Assembly (NCBI RefSeq): GCF_010858045.1
Contig: NZ_JAAGVC010000007.1
Span: forward strand, 124,001 to 188,000
Length of the DNA stretch: 64,000 bases
Source: Nocardia cyriacigeorgica
Lineage (GTDB): Bacteria; Actinomycetota; Actinomycetes; Mycobacteriales; Mycobacteriaceae
Direction: 5' to 3'
Program-made: the position numbers and the translations under genes
Notes under the pieces: model-generated
What the model saw: only the letters and a program-made list of their open reading frames with translations
The model's database searches: none
Told to the model about the DNA's origin: nothing
In this document: one piece after another, positions 17,395-25,220 of the stretch
Position numbering within the stretch: the stretch's first letter is position 1
How the letters are laid out: every line of letters starts with the position of its first letter

Positions 17395-17423
17395 GGCGCG
17401 CTCGATCGCGGGGTGAGCGCGCC
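17395..17423. terminator. hairpin after the alpha/beta hydrolase
   Basis: Perfect 8-bp stem GGCGCGCT / AGCGCGCC with a 13-nt loop, 8 bp after the stop at 17387 and abutting the convergent small frame. Confidence 0.55.
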
Positions 17424-17629
17424 TATTCCCCCAGCGGGTCGGGTAGCAGGCCCTCGGAGGCGCGAAAGCGACGGGCGAAGCCCGCGAGCAGTTCCTGCGA
17501 TTCCGGGGACAGGTCGACGGTCAGCCGCATCAGCCGCCGGAAATGCGGGTCGGAGAATTCGCCGACGAGTTGCGCCTGTGCCGCCCCTGGGCACGGACCA
17601 TTGAAATAGGAATCCGACACAGCACCCAC
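17423..17629 (-). CDS. small hypothetical protein
   Basis: A 68-aa frame from GTG 17629. The second half, LTVDLSPESQELLAGFARRF, is amphipathic and coding-like, with a plausible helical character. No family is recognised. It may be a small regulator, a remnant or spurious. The following 17630-17912 shows no convincing gene on either strand. Confidence 0.35.
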   Translation of the reverse strand: MGAVSDSYFNGPCPGAAQAQLVGEFSDPHFRRLMRLTVDLSPESQELLAGFARRFRASEGLLPDPLGE

Positions 17630-17912
17630 GTCAACGCTCCCGACCGTCTAGTTGCTGTAAGTAACATACCGGCAAATCCGGCATAACGACGGAGATCGGC
17701 GATTCGCCGTATCGGTGTGTTGGGCGAGAAGCCTTGCGCATAGCACGGTTTCGGGCGCGTGGTCTCCCCATCGGTGGTGACGCTCTCGGGGCCGCGAGGG
17801 ACACTGTGAGCACGAGTTCTCCGCCCGGGCCGGTCTCAGGGTTGCGCCGGGTGATCAGCACACGATCGGCAATCGCGGTGAGTCGACGGGCTCGCCCGCG
17901 TTGTCTATGGCC

Positions 17913-19889
17913 CTAGATCCGGTCCGCGCCCCAACTGCGATGGACATAGCCGATCACCCGGTCCAGTTCGTCGCGATCGACGGAGGCGGATTCGCCCGGT
18001 TCCAGCGGGTCGAAGTGGAAGATGTAGAGCCGCGAGGCGAATTGTTCGAACGGCAGCGATGCTTCCCCGAAACGCTCACCGTGGCCAGCGGTGCCGACGA
18101 TGACGCCGTCGCCCCAGTCCTGGCCGCTGTCATTGTTGGGGTTGAAGAAATAGACCCGCATTTGTTCCTGCGGATCCAGATTCACCCGTAGCACCGTGAT
18201 GGCATGCCAGCCGACGAACCGGGCCGCGCTGTCGGTCACCGCGATGCCGGCCGGTTGCGGGTGGATCAAGGGCTGGTTGCCGTTGTAGAAGGGGTGGTAG
18301 CTGGCATAGAAGTGGCGCAGGAAATCATCGAGGTCGGTCAGATTGCCGGTGGCGACGTCGACATTGATGCGGAAACCGCGTCCGGACCACCAGCCGTGGA
18401 ACTCGGGATTGATCCACCGGTGCGGATCGCCGTCACGGCCAAGGCAGTGCCTGCCCATCTCGGCGTAGATGCGGTCCAGATGCGGGACCACCAGCACCGA
18501 GACCGGATCGAGGTCGATCGGCGGCCCCGCGGCGGCACCGGCACTGTCGTCGCGGGAGGAGATCGGGGTGCCCTCGAAGTGCATGACGATCTCGTCGTCG
18601 CGGGCCGCCCACGTCACCGCGTGCAGCAGATAGTCGGGATCGTTGTAGGCCCACATGGACAGTGCGCGCGCCGACTGGCAGGTGGGGTTGTCGCCCTGCC
18701 CGACCCCCAGCGGTAGGCCGAGCATCGACAGCACTCCCGCCAACAGCCACACCCGAGCGTCGGGGGTGGGCCCGAACACCCGGCTCAACCGTTGCCGTGA
18801 GGTCGGTGAGAGCTGTAGGCCGATCTGGCGCCACAGCGCTGGGGCGACCGGCGGCTGATAGAGGATGCCGCGCTCGAGCAGCAGTGCCAGCCCGTAGATG
18901 CACTGCGCGGTCTCGACCTGCACCGCTTCGTCGATCAGGCTGTGCACGAGTTCGTGATAGCAGAGCAGGCAGTCGCGGCCGGTGCTGGACAATCCCATCG
19001 CCTCGGCGAGGAGATAGTCGCCCTTCTCCAGCAGATGACGCAGTAGCACGGCGTGATAGGGCGAGACGAGCCCGGTGTCGTGCATCGAGCGTGCGAACCC
19101 CGAGGCTTCGTACTGCAGGGCGCTGTCATCCATCGTTTCCAGGCGTTCGCGATAGATGTCGACGCCAGGATCTTCCCGGCACGCGTCGGTGGTTCCGTAG
19201 AGGCTGCTGATCAGCCGGTCCGCGCCGAGCGCGCCGGCGCCGAGGTCGATATCGGGGTTGGCGCGCGCGACCGCGATCTGGGTGATCATGCGTTTGACCG
19301 CGTCGACCTGAATGGGCCGTTGGCGCAGGATCCGCCAGATCTCGTCGACCAGATGCTCGAGCACCTTCTCGTAGCCGACCTCGGCCACGAGATGGTGCAG
19401 CAGTTCTCGCGTCACCTGTGCCATCCGGCCCTGTTGGGTCCGTTCGGCTTCGGTGGGCGGGGTGAACAGCAGCGACAGGTTGATCGCCAGTACCTGCGAG
19501 AGGTGGCTGTCGGCCTGTTCGGCGGTGATCAGCGGGTGTGAGTAGTCACCCTTGGCCACGGCGAGCAGGCGCAGGTTGCTCACCGTCTCCAGCACCGCGG
19601 TGTCGGCGTTCGGGCTGCGCAGCGAGCCGGTGCTCAGTGAGGGGATCAAGATCTGCGGCGAGGCCCAGTCGGTGCCGAGGAACAGGCCCGCGTTCTCCAA
19701 CTCGGCTGCCCGCGCGCGCACCGCGGCGCAGCCGCCCGGCAGTGCGAGCACTCGCCGCAGCGCGTCGAAGGTCCGCGGCAACTTGACCTGCTTGCCGAAA
19801 TCGCCTGCGTCGGTGAGCGATCGGATGGCATGGTCCAAGGTGGCCAGACGCCGTTCCAAGGATGCCCCGTCGCTGCTGAGCTGATTCAA
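17913..19889 (-). CDS. 658-aa protein with papain-like Cys-His-Asn order, partner of ATP-grasp enzyme
   Basis: I recognise no named family. Residues 1-395 are largely helical. The C-terminal 260 residues look like a cysteine peptidase or transamidase fold: GDNPTCQSARALSMWAYN places Cys404 at the start of a helix, RFVGWHAITVLRVNLD places His562 on a strand and VYFFNPNNDSGQDWG supplies Asn583 or Asn585, the order and spacing style of papain-like and C39-like enzymes. No signal peptide or membrane segment. The start is TTG 19889, supported by GGGAGG seven bases upstream. It lies 35 bp behind the ATP-grasp gene, so the two are probably co-transcribed. The function is inferred: peptide or amide chemistry acting with the ligase. 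Confidence 0.7.
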   Translation of the reverse strand: MNQLSSDGASLERRLATLDHAIRSLTDAGDFGKQVKLPRTFDALRRVLALPGGCAAVRARAAELENAGLFLGTDWASPQILIPSLSTGSLRSPNADTAVLETVSNLRLLAVAKGDYSHPLITAEQADSHLSQVLAINLSLLFTPPTEAERTQQGRMAQVTRELLHHLVAEVGYEKVLEHLVDEIWRILRQRPIQVDAVKRMITQIAVARANPDIDLGAGALGADRLISSLYGTTDACREDPGVDIYRERLETMDDSALQYEASGFARSMHDTGLVSPYHAVLLRHLLEKGDYLLAEAMGLSSTGRDCLLCYHELVHSLIDEAVQVETAQCIYGLALLLERGILYQPPVAPALWRQIGLQLSPTSRQRLSRVFGPTPDARVWLLAGVLSMLGLPLGVGQGDNPTCQSARALSMWAYNDPDYLLHAVTWAARDDEIVMHFEGTPISSRDDSAGAAAGPPIDLDPVSVLVVPHLDRIYAEMGRHCLGRDGDPHRWINPEFHGWWSGRGFRINVDVATGNLTDLDDFLRHFYASYHPFYNGNQPLIHPQPAGIAVTDSAARFVGWHAITVLRVNLDPQEQMRVYFFNPNNDSGQDWGDGVIVGTAGHGERFGEASLPFEQFASRLYIFHFDPLEPGESASVDRDELDRVIGYVHRSWGADRI

Positions 19890-19924
19890 TCAGGATCCTC
19901 CCGTGATCCGGGCCGAGGCCGGGA

Positions 19925-21172
19925 TCAGATATAGAAGTCGAGCTCTTCCTGTCGCTTCAGCAGGTCCCGCAGGGTGTACGGGTCGTCGCCGAAGAAATAC
20001 AACAGGCCCCAATGGTTCCCGAACGCCGTGCGCTTGGTGACCTTCTCCGACAGCGGGGAGGTGAGCTCGTGTGATTCGAAGTAATCATGATCCTCGGTTT
20101 CCTCGGGCATGGACAGATGGCTCACCACGCGCCGTCGCGGATACACGCCGAAGCATCCGGCATGCCCTTTGGCATCAACCACTTCGCGGGGGAAGAAGGC
20201 CTCGATCTCTTCCTCGGTGGTCTTGGGGTCGAAGGCGAGGACCAGGGCATGGTAGGCGTTGAAGCCGTAGGTGCGTTCGAGAAGTTCGAAGACCTTGAAT
20301 CCGGGCGGACGGTAGGCGACCTCACCGAAGTACATTTCGCCGTCGCTGGTGACGAAGTATTCGGGGTGCACGAAGCCGAATTCGATATCGAAGGTCTTGA
20401 TCAGTTTTTCGACCTGCCGGGTGATCTCCGGCCGGTATCGCTCGAGCTCCGGCGTCGCGGGCACGAACACCGAATAGCCGAGCGTGACGTACTCGGAGAT
20501 ATTGAGGAAGCGGATCTTGCCGTTGTGGATCCATGCCTCCACCGCGAACTCCCACCCGTCCAGGTGCGACTCCATCAGTAGCGGGAAATCCTCGTCGGGA
20601 ATCGTGTCGATCTCGTCGGGTGTCCTGATCACCCGATGGCCGAGGCAGCCTGCCTTGTCGAAGGCCTTGATGTGGATCGGGTCGTTCGGATCGCCGTCGA
20701 GCTTGAGCAGGGTCTGGTTGACGCGCTTGAGGAAGCGGACGACGTCGTCGCGCTCATGGGCCTCCTCGAAGATGCCGACCCGGATGCCGCCGAGCTGGGC
20801 GCGACGCTTCATCAGCGCCTTGTCGCGCAGCAGCATGGCCTGCCCGAACAGCCGCGGATTGTCCATCAGCACCGCATTGATCGCGCCCGCCCATTCGACG
20901 GTTTCCTCGAAGATCGGGATCGCCACGTCCACACCCATATCGCGCAGCGTCTCGGCGATCTCCATCGAACGGTCGTTGAGACGTTCGAAGTTCCACGGAA
21001 TGTACGGTATTCCGTTTTCCGCGCAGTAGTCTTCGATCCATTCCGGAGCGACTACCACGTATCGCCGGTCGAAGCGGTCGACCGCCTCGACGGCGTTCAA
21101 ACTCCAGCCCAGCAGGGCAACGTATCCCTTGTCGGTATTTCGGCCTTTCGGTTCCTGTGCTGCAATCGACAA
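19925..21172 (-). CDS. ATP-grasp ligase-like protein
   Basis: 415 aa. GYVALLGWSLNAVEAVDRFD is an N-terminal Rossmann-like pre-ATP-grasp domain. ILRDKALMKRR-like LLRDKALMKRRAQLGGIRVG, HIKAFDKAGCLGHRVI, LMESHLDGWEFAVEAW and EMYFGEVAYRPPGFKVFEL follow as ATP-grasp elements, the last holding the metal-binding Glu. It would form an acyl-phosphate and join it to an amine or thiol. The start is TTG 21172 with GAGGGG upstream; no ATG/GTG alternative exists before an in-frame stop. Downstream lies the Cys-His-Asn protein, suggesting ligase plus peptidase-like partner. Confidence 0.8.
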   Translation of the reverse strand: MSIAAQEPKGRNTDKGYVALLGWSLNAVEAVDRFDRRYVVVAPEWIEDYCAENGIPYIPWNFERLNDRSMEIAETLRDMGVDVAIPIFEETVEWAGAINAVLMDNPRLFGQAMLLRDKALMKRRAQLGGIRVGIFEEAHERDDVVRFLKRVNQTLLKLDGDPNDPIHIKAFDKAGCLGHRVIRTPDEIDTIPDEDFPLLMESHLDGWEFAVEAWIHNGKIRFLNISEYVTLGYSVFVPATPELERYRPEITRQVEKLIKTFDIEFGFVHPEYFVTSDGEMYFGEVAYRPPGFKVFELLERTYGFNAYHALVLAFDPKTTEEEIEAFFPREVVDAKGHAGCFGVYPRRRVVSHLSMPEETEDHDYFESHELTSPLSEKVTKRTAFGNHWGLLYFFGDDPYTLRDLLKRQEELDFYI

Positions 21173-21559
21173 ATCTCGTCCCCTCTTGGCCGTGCGAGAT
21201 CGGTTGATCTCTCGGCCGTTTCTCGGCTCCGGCAGCGACCTCCGGCAGACGTGTTCTGCCTGTTCAGAAGTGTGCGCGCCCTGTTCGCCTGGTTCTCTCG
21301 TCGGCCGGCATCCTCATCTGCACTGGTGAGGGGAAGGCCGCGTGCGTGATCGAAACCCGTTCTGGGGGCTGGGATTCATGGACCTACCCTCCGTATTGCC
21401 GCCATTCACACGAGTACCCGGATCGTTGCGTTCCCAAACTGTCGCCGTCCTATGGGCGCTCTTGCGAACGTCTCGATATCCGGTGGTGCGGGATGTCGCA
21501 GACCTCCGACCGCCTGCCGGTGGCCGGGGGCGCGGCGGCCTGGCGGCCCCCGGCACCGA
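21173..21559 (-). other. 387-bp region upstream of the ATP-grasp gene
   Basis: No convincing gene. It holds the terminator-like hairpin of the ABC-F gene (21523-21554) and presumably the ATP-grasp promoter. Very short reverse frames exist (a 17-codon ATG frame at about 21315-21262 and a 21-codon one ending at 21314), neither clearly a precursor peptide. Confidence 0.4.
21523..21554 (-). terminator. hairpin after the ABC-F gene
   Basis: GCCGGGGG / CCCCCGGC 8-bp stem beginning 6 bp beyond the ABC-F stop, GC-rich and without a U-run. Confidence 0.5.
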
Positions 21560-23191
21560 TCAATCGGACACGGCGACTTCGCGCAGCAGGCCGTCGGACA
21601 GGTGCAGCCTGCGCTTGGCCCGGATATCGGTGAGGAAGCGTTCGTCGTGACTGACCACGACGAACGCGCCGCGATAGGCGTCCAGCGCGCTGACCAGTTG
21701 GCCGACGCTCACCAGATCGAGGTTGTTGGTCGGCTCGTCCAGCAGCAGCAATTGCGGCGCCGGCTCGGCGAACAGCACGCACGCGAGGGTGGCGCGTAGC
21801 CGTTCACCGCCGGAGAGCGCACCGACCGGCAGGTGCACGCGCGAGCCGCGGAACAGGAAGCGGGCCAGCAGGTTCATGCGCCGCGCGTCGGGCAGGTCCG
21901 GGGCGAACGCGGACAGGTTCTCGGCGACGCTTCGGTGCGGATCCAGCAGGTCCAATCGTTGTGACAGGTACGCGATGCGGCCATCGGCGCGGGTGATCGA
22001 CCCGGCATCGGGATCCACGTCACCGCGGATCATCCGCAGCACTGTGGATTTGCCCGCTCCATTGGGGCCGGTCAAGGCGATCCGCTCCGGCCCGCGGATG
22101 AGCAGGTCGATGCCGCCGCCGGCGAAGATCTCCCGCTCGCCCAACCGCAGCCGCAGCCCTTGCCCGCTGAATACGGTGCGCCCGGCAGGAACATCGGTAT
22201 CGGGCAGCTCGAGGCTGATCTTCTGTTCGGTGCGCAGTGCGCGGCCGGCTTCGTCGAGTCTGCTCTCGGCCGCCACCACCCGCGCGCTGTGCGTGCCGTC
22301 GGCCTTGCCCGCCGACTCCTGCGCATTGCGCTTCATGGTGCCCGCGAAGATCTTGGGCAGCCCGGCGTTACCCAGATTCCTGGCGGCCGTGCTCGCCCGG
22401 CGGGCGGCGCGTTCCCTGGCCTGCTGCAATTCCCGCTTCTCCCGTTTGACCTCCTGTTCGGCGGAGCGGATGTTCTTCTCGGCGATCTCGCGCTCGGCGC
22501 GGACGGCGGCCTCGTAGTCGCTGAAAGTGCCGCCGTAGAAATGGATGTCGCCACGATGGAGTTCGGCGATGCGGTCCATCCGGTCGAGCAGGGCGCGGTC
22601 ATGGCTGACCAGCAGCAGGGTTCCGCCCCAGTCGCCGAGCACGTCGTAGAGCTTGTGGCGCGCGGCGAGATCGAGATTGTTGGTCGGCTCGTCCAGCAGC
22701 AGCACGTCGGGTCTGCGCAGCAGTTGTGCCGCGAGGCCGAGCGAGACGATCTGGCCGCCGCTGAGCGTGCCGGAGCGGCGGGTGAACGCGACGTCGCCGA
22801 GGTCGAGGCGGTCGAGCTGGGCGCGGGTGCGTTCCTCGATATCCCAGTCGGTGCCGATGGTGGTGAAGTGTTCCTCGCTGGCGTCGCCGGATTCGACGGC
22901 TTCCAGGGCCGCCAATACCGGTGCGATACCGAGGATTTCGGCGACGGTGAGATCGCCGGTCAGTGGCAGGGTCTGCGGCAGGTAGCCGAGCACGCCGTCG
23001 ACGGCGATGGTGCCGTTGCTCGGGCGCAGGTCACCGGCGATGAGGCGCAGCAGCGTGCTCTTGCCCGAGCCATTGGGCGCGACCAGGCCGGTGCGGCCGC
23101 GGGGGATGCTGAACGACAGGTCGGTGAAGACGGGGGTGTCGTCGGGCCAGGTGAAGCTCAGGCCGGAGCAGACGATGAACGCATCGGACAT
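21560..23191 (-). CDS. ABC-F family ATPase (ribosome-acting)
   Basis: 543 aa with two nucleotide-binding domains and no membrane part. Domain 1: Walker A GLVAPNGSGKST (about 35-46), signature LSGGQ, Walker B LLLDEPTNNLD. Domain 2: Walker A ALTGPNGAGKST, signature LSGGERLRA, Walker B LLLLDEPTNNLD. The linker (about 225-310) is a basic coiled coil, EVKREKRELQQARERAARRA. ABC-F proteins of this size act on the ribosome, either protecting it from antibiotics or tuning translation. The leader peptide and hairpins upstream favour antibiotic-inducible control. ATG 23191. Confidence 0.9.
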   Translation of the reverse strand: MSDAFIVCSGLSFTWPDDTPVFTDLSFSIPRGRTGLVAPNGSGKSTLLRLIAGDLRPSNGTIAVDGVLGYLPQTLPLTGDLTVAEILGIAPVLAALEAVESGDASEEHFTTIGTDWDIEERTRAQLDRLDLGDVAFTRRSGTLSGGQIVSLGLAAQLLRRPDVLLLDEPTNNLDLAARHKLYDVLGDWGGTLLLVSHDRALLDRMDRIAELHRGDIHFYGGTFSDYEAAVRAEREIAEKNIRSAEQEVKREKRELQQARERAARRASTAARNLGNAGLPKIFAGTMKRNAQESAGKADGTHSARVVAAESRLDEAGRALRTEQKISLELPDTDVPAGRTVFSGQGLRLRLGEREIFAGGGIDLLIRGPERIALTGPNGAGKSTVLRMIRGDVDPDAGSITRADGRIAYLSQRLDLLDPHRSVAENLSAFAPDLPDARRMNLLARFLFRGSRVHLPVGALSGGERLRATLACVLFAEPAPQLLLLDEPTNNLDLVSVGQLVSALDAYRGAFVVVSHDERFLTDIRAKRRLHLSDGLLREVAVSD

Positions 23192-23235
23192 GTACGAGTC
23201 CTCGGGTGAAGGGATGAGTAGACGAACGGCGACAT

Positions 23236-23271
23236 GGCCACGTCAGCGGCGCCGCGCGCCTGCTGGTGGCC
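23236..23271 (-). promoter_or_regulatory. hairpin in ABC-F leader (candidate attenuator)
   Basis: Arms GGCCAC plus CAGC pair with GCTG plus GTGGCC, giving about 10 bp with a 2-nt bulge. It starts two bases after the stop of the 13-codon leader frame and ends 44 bp before the ABC-F ATG. A second small stem, CCGGG-TAAC-CCCGG (23279-23292), lies inside the leader frame. Confidence 0.5.
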
Positions 23272-23272
23272 G

Positions 23273-23314
23273 TCAGAGCCGGGTAACCCCGGAGATGTCG
23301 AGTTCACCTACCAT
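23273..23314 (-). CDS. 13-residue leader peptide of the ABC-F gene
   Basis: ATG 23314 opens MVGELDISGVTRL and stops at 23273; GGGAG sits about 9 bases before the ATG, a good ribosome site. It is followed directly by the hairpin at 23236-23271 and then the ABC-F start. Short translated leaders before ABC-F genes are known to sense ribosome-stalling antibiotics; that role is inferred here from the arrangement. Confidence 0.55.
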   Translation of the reverse strand: MVGELDISGVTRL

Positions 23315-23381
23315 GCCGGTACTCCCTGAATGCGATGACTTCCGCTCGACGATAGCAACCGAAGCTGCCGCGTCAACCGGA

Positions 23382-24092
23382 TTATGCCAGGGCGATGACG
23401 TCGGCGAGGGCCGCGGCGGCGTCGAGCAGGGCGCGGGAACGTGCTGTGATGCTCGCCTCGCGGGCGTCGAGCGCGGCGGCGATGGCGTCGTTGTGATGGG
23501 CGCGTGGCAGATTCGGCACCAGCGTTCGCAGGGTGTCGATGCGGTATCCGGCGTTGCGGAGCTGGTGGATGATCCGCGCGTCGCGGACCTGAGCGGGCGA
23601 GTAGCGGCGGGCGCCCCGAGCGGTGCTCCGGTCCGCACTGATGAGTCCTTCCGCCTCCCAGTGGCGCAGGGCGGACTTGCGGACGCCGAGCGCATCGGCC
23701 AGTTCCGCGACCGACATCGCATCCGACTCCGTGACCTCGGCGATCGGTTCGGCCGAGATCGCCTCGGCGGCGGCGCGGGCCAACCGGAGCTCGGTGCGTT
23801 CGCGGGCGAGCCGGGCGTGCGCGTCGTCGAGCAGGGCGAGGGCTTCCGGCAGTGGTGCGCGGTGCACCGCGCGCAGGATCCGTTTGGCCTCCACCGGGCC
23901 GACACCCGCGGCCAGTGCCCGATACGCGAGCGCCGAGCGGAGGTGTATCTCGTCGTAGGTGCGATACCCCGATTCCGTGCGTGCCGCCGGCGGCAGCACG
24001 CCGTGGTGCTCGAGCTTGCGTACCTGCTGAACGGAGTAGCCCGCGCGGCGCGCGACGTCGACTGTTCGCAAGGGCGAGTGCAGGGTTTCCAC
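23382..24092 (-). CDS. regulator with two MerR-type DNA-binding domains
   Basis: 236 aa from GTG 24092, with AAGGA seven bases upstream. Domain one (about residues 8-75) reads RTVDVARRAGYSVQQVRKLE and ESGYRTYDEIHLRSALAYRA. Domain two (about 124-190) reads MSVAELADALGVRKSALRHW and ARRYSPAQVRDARIIHQL. Each is a complete MerR winged helix with its wing. A helical linker joins them and a helical tail follows. MerR proteins normally have one such domain and dimerise, so a tandem form might bind as a monomer. It sits upstream of the ABC-F gene and divergent from DUF6194. Confidence 0.85.
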   Translation of the reverse strand: METLHSPLRTVDVARRAGYSVQQVRKLEHHGVLPPAARTESGYRTYDEIHLRSALAYRALAAGVGPVEAKRILRAVHRAPLPEALALLDDAHARLARERTELRLARAAAEAISAEPIAEVTESDAMSVAELADALGVRKSALRHWEAEGLISADRSTARGARRYSPAQVRDARIIHQLRNAGYRIDTLRTLVPNLPRAHHNDAIAAALDAREASITARSRALLDAAAALADVIALA

Positions 24093-24165
24093 GATGCGTT
24101 CCTTGTCCAACAGCGCAGATGCTCGGCCAGGTCTCCACAAGCACTTTAATGAAACGCTGGAATGC

Positions 24166-24636
24166 ATGAGCATCGACGAGATCATCGACTATGTGGCGGG
24201 CCTGGACGGTGTCCTGACATTGCGGCCAGGGCCCGGCGACGGCTCGCCCGAGATCGCCTGGGGTGACCTGTTCTTCTACTACTCACCCAGCGGTGAAGTC
24301 CCGGCCACGACCCAGCCGTTCGCCACGATCGTCACCAAGAACTATCCGGGCGACGAGAAATCGGACCTGGACCGGCCGGGGGCGTTCCGGGTCAATATCG
24401 CGGTGAGCCGCGAGGCCTTCACCGCCTGGACCGGCGGTTCGCCGCGTGAGATCGACCCCGATACCGACTTCGCCGCCGGCGATACCGTGCTCGCGCACCC
24501 CGTCTACGCCGGCGCCGGTTGGGTGGCGGTGGTGAATCCGGGGCCGCGCACCGGCGAGACCGTACGCGAGCTGCTTCGCGACGCCTACGAGCGGGCGCGG
24601 GCGCGATATGAGCGCCGCGCGGCGGCGCAGGGCTGA
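24166..24636 (+). CDS. DUF6194 family protein
   Basis: 156 aa. IDEIIDYVAGLDGVL, WGDLFFYYSPSGEVPATTQPF, ATIVTKNYPGDEKSDLDRPG and FRVNIAVSREAF followed by DTVLAHPVYAGAGWVAVVNPG are the conserved blocks of DUF6194, a MmcQ/YjbR-like small protein of unknown role. The ATG at 24166 begins the conserved MSIDEI. Divergent from the double-MerR regulator by 73 bp. Confidence 0.8.
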   Translation: MSIDEIIDYVAGLDGVLTLRPGPGDGSPEIAWGDLFFYYSPSGEVPATTQPFATIVTKNYPGDEKSDLDRPGAFRVNIAVSREAFTAWTGGSPREIDPDTDFAAGDTVLAHPVYAGAGWVAVVNPGPRTGETVRELLRDAYERARARYERRAAAQG

Positions 24637-24660
24637 GTGTCGGCAGCGCCGGGCTGAGTG

Positions 24661-25191
24661 TCAGCGGCGCAGGCGGCCGGTGCGGGCCAGGGTGCGTTTG
24701 GTCGACGGCGACAGGCCGGGGGAGTCGGCGTCCACCTCGGGTGCGGTGGGATCGGCGCGGACGAACAGGGTGATGGTGGTCGCCGCGTCGAAACCGTTGT
24801 GCTGCATGAGTTTCGCCGAGGCCTCGTTGCTCGATTCCACATCGGTGACGATGCGGCGGGCACCCCGGGCGAACAGCGCGGTGCAGCACGCGTCGACGAG
24901 CCTGCCCGCGATGCCGTGGCCCTGCATGTCCGGGGCCACGGCGATCCATTCCAGATAGCCCCAGTCGTCGCGCAGCTCGAATTCCATCGAGCCGAGCACG
25001 AAACCGACTACCCGGTCGGAGTCGACTGCCGCCCAGCACGCGTTGTCCGGGCTGTCCAGATGCTCGGCCACCGAGGTCAGCGACCAGGAGGTGTAGGGCT
25101 TGACCGAGGTGTCGTAGACCTCGTGTCCGAGGTCGAGGACCTGACGGAGGTGGCCGAGGCCCATGGGGACGATCGCGATGGCGGGGTCCAT
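24661..25191 (-). CDS. GNAT-family N-acetyltransferase
   Basis: 176 aa. GYLEWIAVAPDMQGHGIAGR is motif A with the acetyl-CoA loop QGHGIAGRL, and NEASAKLMQHNGFD is motif B. A C-terminal 25-residue basic tail (SPSTKRTLARTGRLRR) is not part of the fold. ATG at 25191 is 29 bp after the Ku stop on the same strand, so it may be the third gene of the cyclase-Ku unit. Acceptor unknown. Confidence 0.82.
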   Translation of the reverse strand: MDPAIAIVPMGLGHLRQVLDLGHEVYDTSVKPYTSWSLTSVAEHLDSPDNACWAAVDSDRVVGFVLGSMEFELRDDWGYLEWIAVAPDMQGHGIAGRLVDACCTALFARGARRIVTDVESSNEASAKLMQHNGFDAATTITLFVRADPTAPEVDADSPGLSPSTKRTLARTGRLRR

Positions 25192-25220
25192 GCGATCAGT
25201 TTGCCAGGAGTATGCGCGAG

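Noticed and set aside
17631..17861. Reverse 76-codon frame between the small hypothetical and the 658-aa gene
   Set aside because: No ribosome site, composition like translated non-coding DNA and no recognisable fold.
21262..21377. Very short reverse frames upstream of the ATP-grasp gene as possible RiPP precursors
   Set aside because: They lack a clear ribosome site, core/leader division or repeated motifs, so evidence for a precursor is insufficient.
24629..24664. Short direct repeat with GGGCTGAGTGTC between DUF6194 and GNAT genes
   Set aside because: Only two copies of about 12 bp at the stop region; no dyad or transposon features, so a local slippage product is enough.
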